Below are positions 59,544 through 64,000 of a stretch of 64,000 nt of DNA, piece after piece. The DNA comes from Glaciozyma antarctica PI12 (taxonomy: Eukaryota > Basidiomycota > Microbotryomycetes > Kriegeriales > Camptobasidiaceae), in assembly GCA_002917775.1 (NCBI GenBank), contig KZ627152.1, positions 591,177-655,176 on the forward strand, written 5' to 3'. The position numbers and the translations under genes are program-made. Position 1 is the stretch's first letter; every line of letters begins with the position of its first letter. The notes under the pieces were generated by a model. The model saw nothing but the letters and a program-made list of their open reading frames with translations. It did not search any database and was not told the DNA's origin.

Positions 59544-60368
59544 ATGGCAGCAGTCATCCGTCAGACTACTCGACTCGCCAAGCACTCGTTCAGGTACGCC
59601 AGCAACGCTTCAATCGCCGTCGCAGCGGATCTTCCCAAAGTCGCTCCCTACGATGGAATCCCCTTCTCCGCCAGTCCCGAGGACACCACCAAGGGAGAGC
59701 TTGGACAGGTCGAGCTGCCGAGCATGCAGGAGTACTGGACTGAGGAAATTACCATCGTGAGTCCTTTGGTTTGAGCAGAGCACGATGGAGGAAGGACTCG
59801 GATTGCCGAGGAGCTGCTGGAGCTCAAGCAGAGGGAGCTGCTGAGGGTGGGAGAAGCTGGTGGAAGCTGGGCGAGAGAGACGAGGGCGTCGTGCACGGCT
59901 GTACCGTCCGACGAGCTCCTCGGCTGCTCTCAATCGCTCCTCACCAACACCGAGCGAACTCCTTCCCTTCTTTCGCTCCATCGCGCCGTTCGCTAACCAC
60001 CTATCGTACAGCCCTCTGAACCCGACAACTACACTGCTGCCCCTGCCTTCTCCTCCACCTTCCCCTCCTTCCACTCCCCTCGCCTCCACACCGTCGCCTC
60101 TCCTGTGACCCACATCACCCCTCCAGTCCTCACCTCCGCCGCCGTTCCCTCTACCCAGCCTACGCAAAATGACCCTCAACAGGGCAAGGTGCTCAGCGCG
60201 ATCGAGGAGGTCTTTGGAGTCAAGATTGGAACGGGAGAGGTCGAGCATGACAAGTTCGAGTACGTCAAGAGGGACTTGACGGGGGACGAGAAGATGGGGG
60301 TTTGGGCGCTCGTGGGGATCTTGGTGGGAGGATGGTTTGCGGGAGGACTGGTGGAGAAGAAGAAGTAG
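59544..60368 (+). CDS. probable mitochondrial single-pass membrane protein, unknown function
   Basis: Exons 59544-59756 and 60012-60368 with a 255-nt intron; 189 residues. The N-terminus MAAVIRQTTRLAKHSFRYAS is rich in Arg/Lys/Ser/Thr without acids, a good mitochondrial presequence. A Pro/Thr/Ser-rich middle is followed by KVLSAIEEVFGVKIGTGEVE and EYVKRDLTGDEKMGVWALVG, then a hydrophobic segment ILVGGWFAGGLV and a basic KKK end. The tail topology suggests an inner-membrane accessory protein, but no family was recognised. The long intron has a proper branch site (GCTAAC) and acceptor (GTACAG). Confidence 0.6.
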
Positions 60369-61179
60369 ATTGGTCGGGCGAGGAGGGTGGAATGTGCGAT
60401 GGCTGTGCGTTTGTTGGAGAGCTGGCGAGAGGGAGGTCTACGGGGACTGCTCGCTCGCTTGTTCGGTGCGATATGGACAGAGTGACTATGGCGAGTTCTG
60501 CGTTGCTCTGCTTTGGCTGCGAGGCGTCCCTCGTCGTCCCAAATCTAGCGTCCTTCGACCTCGCACCACCTCGACCTCCCGACTCTCGACGACGCCGGCT
60601 CAGATGTCGGGGACATTTAACCAAGGCTGCGGGAGCTTCTGCGTCCGATTTGCGACGCGCGCGCCGCTTAGAGCTCGAGCAGGACCAAACTTCTCGCGCG
60701 TCGGCTCTGCGCACTGCAAGACGTGGGTCAATCTCTGCCGCACTCACCCCTCGCTCCTCACCGATCTCATTAGATAGCGCGTTGCGACTCTCTTAGAAGA
60801 AGAACAGCATGTCCCCTACTCCAGCTCGGGCTTGCGGCTCCTGCGAGGTTCACTCGTCAACGTCGCTCTCTCCCTCTCCACCCTGCTCTCCCTCGAGATG
60901 ACGCCAACCAGTTCAGTGGTCTCAGGTTTCCATTCAAGAGCATAACGGACGGGCAAATACGGGGGGACAAAACTAGGACGGGCGAGGGAGAGAGGGAGCA
61001 CGAATGTACATAGGAGCGCGAGGAGGAGGTATGGCACAATACACGGCGAGGAGAGGGGAACTATCAGGCCTGGGGAATGCAGAAGGGTGTACGGACGAAA
61101 GAGTAGTCCCAGAGTCGGCCTGCATCGCCCAAGATCGTCAGCTCCCCGTTCTCCTCATCTCGCAAGCCAAACGACGTAC
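60369..61179. other. Convergent intergenic region
   Basis: Between the stops of the mitochondrial-type protein (plus) and the C2H2 factor (minus). A minus-strand frame near 60816-61037 looks like a signal peptide but starts with GTG and lies in the expected 3' UTR. No gene is supported. Confidence 0.5.
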
Positions 61180-63096
61180 CTAGATCCCTGACGTATGACC
61201 TCGAATCCTCGAATGCCGCAAAAGCGCATCCCGACGACTGAAGCTCCCCTGACACGTCTTGCAAACCCACTCGACCTTGCCCCCCGCTCCCTCCCCATGA
61301 ATCGTCTCCTTGTGCCGTTCGAGATCGTACGGCCGACGGAAGAACGTCGCGCATCGTCCCTCGGGCCCAACGTGCGTGCAGCGAAGAGTACCCCCCGTCG
61401 TAGAGCCAGAGGCAGCAGGCACGCGACGACGACGCTTGTTGGGAGGTGCGGCCCCGCGACGGCCCTTTGGACGCTCGTCGGAGGACTCGCTGGCTTCCTC
61501 CTCAGACGCTTCCGATGCGCTCTCCTCCATCGCGGCGGGCGTGCGAGAGCGCTTGCGAGGGGCGCGGCGAGGGAGGAGCGTAGGGGCGGGGACGTATTCG
61601 TCGGACGACTGCTCCTCGGGTTCGGGCGACGAACCTTCGCCTTCGGCCTCCACGAATGACTTTCTGGCGGGGGGAGGAGAGGCGAGGCGGGGGGAGGGAC
61701 GGGAAGTTGGGCGAGGGGAGGGGCGGGAGGTCGATCGGGGAGAGGGACGAGAGGTTGGTCGGGACATGGGGCGGGAGAGGCGCGGTGAAGGGGGAGTGGG
61801 GAAAGACGCTGGAGGAGGGGCAAAGGCGCTGGGAGGTACGAATGGCGTGGGCATGGCGGGCGTTCGTCCGACAGCGAGTGGCGTCCGCGAGCGATCCTGC
61901 GCGAAATCGTCCTCCGCCACGACGCTCGACGGTCGTCCGTCCTCCTCTTCCTCCTCGCTAGAGCTCTCGACATCCATCACTGCCTCCTTTGGCGCGTGTG
62001 GCATCTGAATGACCTCCTCGACTTCTGCTGGTCCTCCCTCGTCCGGCGTCTCTACCTCGTCCCCATCGCTGCTCTCCCTGAAATCGACCATGCCGCCCGT
62101 CGAGTCATCCTCGGCTCCTTCCTCCTTGTCGGCCCACGCGACGGCGTTCTTGGGGACCGAGAACGGGTGAGACTTGGTTCGGCGATGGCCTGGAGGACTC
62201 GGGAGTGACGTGAGATGAGGGGAGGTCGAGAGGGCGCGTTGAGCGACGGGGGATGAGACCGAGGTGCCTTGAGGAGCTTGGGAAGGCGAAGGGAGAGGGG
62301 CGAAGAGGGATCCCGCGCTGCCTACACCGCCCAGACCGTAGCTCCCGCTCGACAGGCGCTTGGCCGCGTGCAGGCGGTGGTCGACGTCGTTGTAGTCGAG
62401 GAAGGCGTCCTTGGGGGAGACGGTCTTGCTGAGCGATTCGTCGGAAGGGCGGAACTTGATCGGTTGTTGGGACTGGCGGGGGAGAGAGGAGAGGGCGAGA
62501 GCGCGGAACGGACCCTTAATTGCGTCGAGATCGACGCCAAGGAGGTCGCGACGCATGCGGTCGAGTAGGTCCTGCTGCTCGGGGATGGAGAGAGGACTGG
62601 GAGAGTCGTTAGCTTGGCTGGGAGCCGAGAGGCACGAGAGGGCGCACTGGTCGGTGTGAGGGTTCCAGAAAGGTCCCGTTCCTGCTGTTTGTGCAGCAGA
62701 CGAGCTACTCCCCTCCTCTCCACTACTCCCAGAGCTTGCTGAGCCGCTCCCACTCGCCGATCCGTCGTCCGAACGGCGTCCAAACAAGGTGGGGACGAAC
62801 GAGGCGTGGTCCCTGAGCTCGAGGGTGCGTCGGCGGGGAGGCTTGATGCGCTCGAATGCCGGAAGGGAGGAAGAGCGCTCGTTCCGGTGGAGGTACGAGT
62901 GGGGGTTGGGCGGGGAGAAGGACGTTGGCGAGGTGGGTACGAGATCGGGAACGTCGGCTGGAGGGCTCTCCAGGAAGGGACGAGGAGCGTCGGCGGATCC
63001 AAAGAGCTCAAAGTCGCCTCCTACGCCCATCCCAGTCGTCCCCTTGAAGCTCATCGCCGAGTTGGAGGGGTGTCCCAAGGGAATCGGTCTACTCAT
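61180..63096 (-). CDS. C2H2 zinc-finger transcription factor, subtelomeric
   Basis: Intronless 638-residue frame starting at ATG 63096 (MSRPIPLGHPSNSAMSF). The N-terminal ~370 residues are disordered, followed by acidic stretches (VESSSEEEEEDGRPS), a repeated SRPTSRPSPR-type region around residues 430-470 and a basic nuclear-localisation patch (PPNKRRRRVP). Two C2H2 fingers close the protein: CTHVGPEGRCATFFRRPYDL followed by ERHKETIH, and WVCKTCQGSFSRRDALLRH. The first has an enlarged Cys-Cys spacing. The arrangement is typical of basidiomycete regulators of unknown target. The start is about 0.76 kb from the first telomeric repeat, so expression might be sensitive to telomere position effect. 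Confidence 0.85.
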   Translation of the reverse strand: MSRPIPLGHPSNSAMSFKGTTGMGVGGDFELFGSADAPRPFLESPPADVPDLVPTSPTSFSPPNPHSYLHRNERSSSLPAFERIKPPRRRTLELRDHASFVPTLFGRRSDDGSASGSGSASSGSSGEEGSSSSAAQTAGTGPFWNPHTDQCALSCLSAPSQANDSPSPLSIPEQQDLLDRMRRDLLGVDLDAIKGPFRALALSSLPRQSQQPIKFRPSDESLSKTVSPKDAFLDYNDVDHRLHAAKRLSSGSYGLGGVGSAGSLFAPLPSPSQAPQGTSVSSPVAQRALSTSPHLTSLPSPPGHRRTKSHPFSVPKNAVAWADKEEGAEDDSTGGMVDFRESSDGDEVETPDEGGPAEVEEVIQMPHAPKEAVMDVESSSEEEEEDGRPSSVVAEDDFAQDRSRTPLAVGRTPAMPTPFVPPSAFAPPPASFPTPPSPRLSRPMSRPTSRPSPRSTSRPSPRPTSRPSPRLASPPPARKSFVEAEGEGSSPEPEEQSSDEYVPAPTLLPRRAPRKRSRTPAAMEESASEASEEEASESSDERPKGRRGAAPPNKRRRRVPAASGSTTGGTLRCTHVGPEGRCATFFRRPYDLERHKETIHGEGAGGKVEWVCKTCQGSFSRRDALLRHSRIRGHTSGI

Positions 63097-63856
63097 CACC
63101 GAGACGGTTTGGGCGGTCGCTGCTGCTGCCGAGGGAGGACGGGGAGTGGGACGAGGTGGAGAGGGTGTCGTGTGGAGGGTAGTCGTGCGCGTTCGAGTGT
63201 CGTGAGGCTGAGGAAGGTGTTGGTCTGGGGGAAAGAGCGAGGGAGAATGTGAGTCCCTTTCCCCCTCTTGTTCTCTGAGTGACTCGACTCACCTTGATCG
63301 CTGTGCTGTTACTCGAGCGTGTGCTTGTGCAGCTGTGCTGGGCTTGGTGTGTTTGTGTGTTGCTGCCGAAGGGTCAATGCTCAAGGGCAAAAGTGACGAA
63401 GCTGAGAGGGAAGGGCCGGCTAGAGTCAGGCCCTCGGGGGCGGCCCCCTTGGGCCAAAACTCGCGACCGAGGACATTCCTCAGCACTTCTTTTCTGCACG
63501 TAGAATCACTTGTGGAATCATACAGACTCAAAACGAAGAGGTCTAATGTATCGGACTGCCTCACTGTTCCTCGTTCTGCATCCGTTTTCTCCCATTTGGC
63601 GGACCTCTTGCCGGGGTGCGGACCCCGAGTCTCCTCCCAAGCTAGAGGAGTGACGGAGTCCAGGAAGCACCAGAGCGTAAATTGCAACCGACTGGGGCAA
63701 GCTCCAAAGCAAGGCTCGCTCCCTGCGCAGGGTTGCAGGAACTGGCGGAGAGAGGGTCAGCTCGCTCGGAACGGCTTTTTTTGGAGATGAGAAGATCCTG
63801 AGATCAGAATGTGGCTTGCTGGCGTCCTGTCAAGCTGGCAGCGGAGTAGAGAACCG
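63097..63856. other. Short subtelomeric spacer
   Basis: About 760 bp between the last gene and the telomere. No coding region, no helicase-type subtelomeric repeat and no transposon remnant is recognised. It includes the promoter of the C2H2 factor. Confidence 0.5.
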
Positions 63857-64000
63857 TTAGGGTTAGGGTTACTTACGTACTTAGGGTTAGGGTTAGGGTT
63901 AGGGTTAGGGTTAGGGTTAGGGTTAGGGTTAGGGTTAGGGTTAGGGTTAGGGTTAGGGTTAGGGTTAGGGTTAGGGTTAGGGTTAGGTTAGGGTTAGGGT
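63857..64000 (+). repeat. telomeric TTAGGG array (right chromosome end)
   Basis: Two TTAGGG units start at 63857, followed by a 10-base interruption (ACTTACGTAC) and then about twenty TTAGGG units from 63881 to the end. One unit near 63984 is shortened to TTAGG. G-rich repeats reading 5' to 3' toward the right edge are the orientation expected for a right chromosome end. Confidence 0.97.

Noticed and set aside
60816-61037. Signal-peptide-like minus-strand peptide
   Set aside because: Starts with GTG and lies just downstream of the C2H2 factor stop, in its expected 3' UTR.
63809-63991. Repetitive Gly/Leu frame through the chromosome end
   Set aside because: Translation of TTAGGG telomere repeats, not a gene.

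Overview
This is a eukaryotic chromosome end. Genes are GC-rich and packed with short introns (mostly 45-70 nt) that have GTGCGT/GTACGT/GTGAGY donors, CTGAC/CTAAC branch sites and CAG acceptors. They include translation elongation factor 3, a fungal Zn2Cys6 regulator, a Zap1-like zinc regulator, a Rax1-like RGS protein and Hos2, so the organism is a fungus. Base composition and intron style suggest a basidiomycete, most like the red-yeast group (Pucciniomycotina); that placement is inference. The last ~120 bases are TTAGGG repeats on the + strand, so the right edge is a telomere.

Layout. 1-34: 5' half of a tRNA running off the left edge. 2.2-9.9 kb, all +: aldo/keto reductase, Zap1-like zinc-finger regulator, MYND protein, calcipressin. 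11.3-17.3 kb: mitochondrial ribosomal protein bS6m (-), HAD phosphatase (+), exostosin-type glycosyltransferase (-), aromatic amino-acid decarboxylase (+). 17.9-21.7 kb: elongation factor 3 (+). 24.3-30 kb: C2H2 and Zn2Cys6 transcription factors (+). 30.6-34.2 kb: RGS/Rax1-like membrane protein and mitochondrial ribosome recycling factor (-). 34.6-43.5 kb: a disturbed block with two F-box-like paralogues, a truncated MYND gene and another gene remnant facing each other across a ~19-base C run, a zinc alcohol dehydrogenase and an unknown gene. 43.8-50 kb: AP-1 gamma-adaptin and arginyl-tRNA synthetase (+). 50.2-57.9 kb: Ser/Thr kinase, a TPR-like protein and histone deacetylase Hos2 (-). 59-63.1 kb: a small possible gene, a mitochondrial-type membrane protein and a C2H2 factor whose start lies about 0.76 kb from the telomere.

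No operon-like pathway or mobile system is visible. Three genes serve mitochondrial translation (bS6m, recycling factor, and arginyl-tRNA synthetase if its upstream in-frame leader is used). Several others are regulators.

A recurring feature is small reading-frame damage inside well-conserved genes: Zap1-like (25-bp tandem duplication), decarboxylase (+1), both F-box-like genes (+1; -1 plus a lost stop), arginyl-tRNA synthetase (+2/-1) and the TPR-like gene (+1 and an early TAG). Because an essential synthetase is among them, base-level assembly error is the first explanation to test. In each case exon lengths sum to a multiple of three only after allowing for the stated indel. Exon limits were derived by eye from splice motifs and frame consistency; no database search was run.
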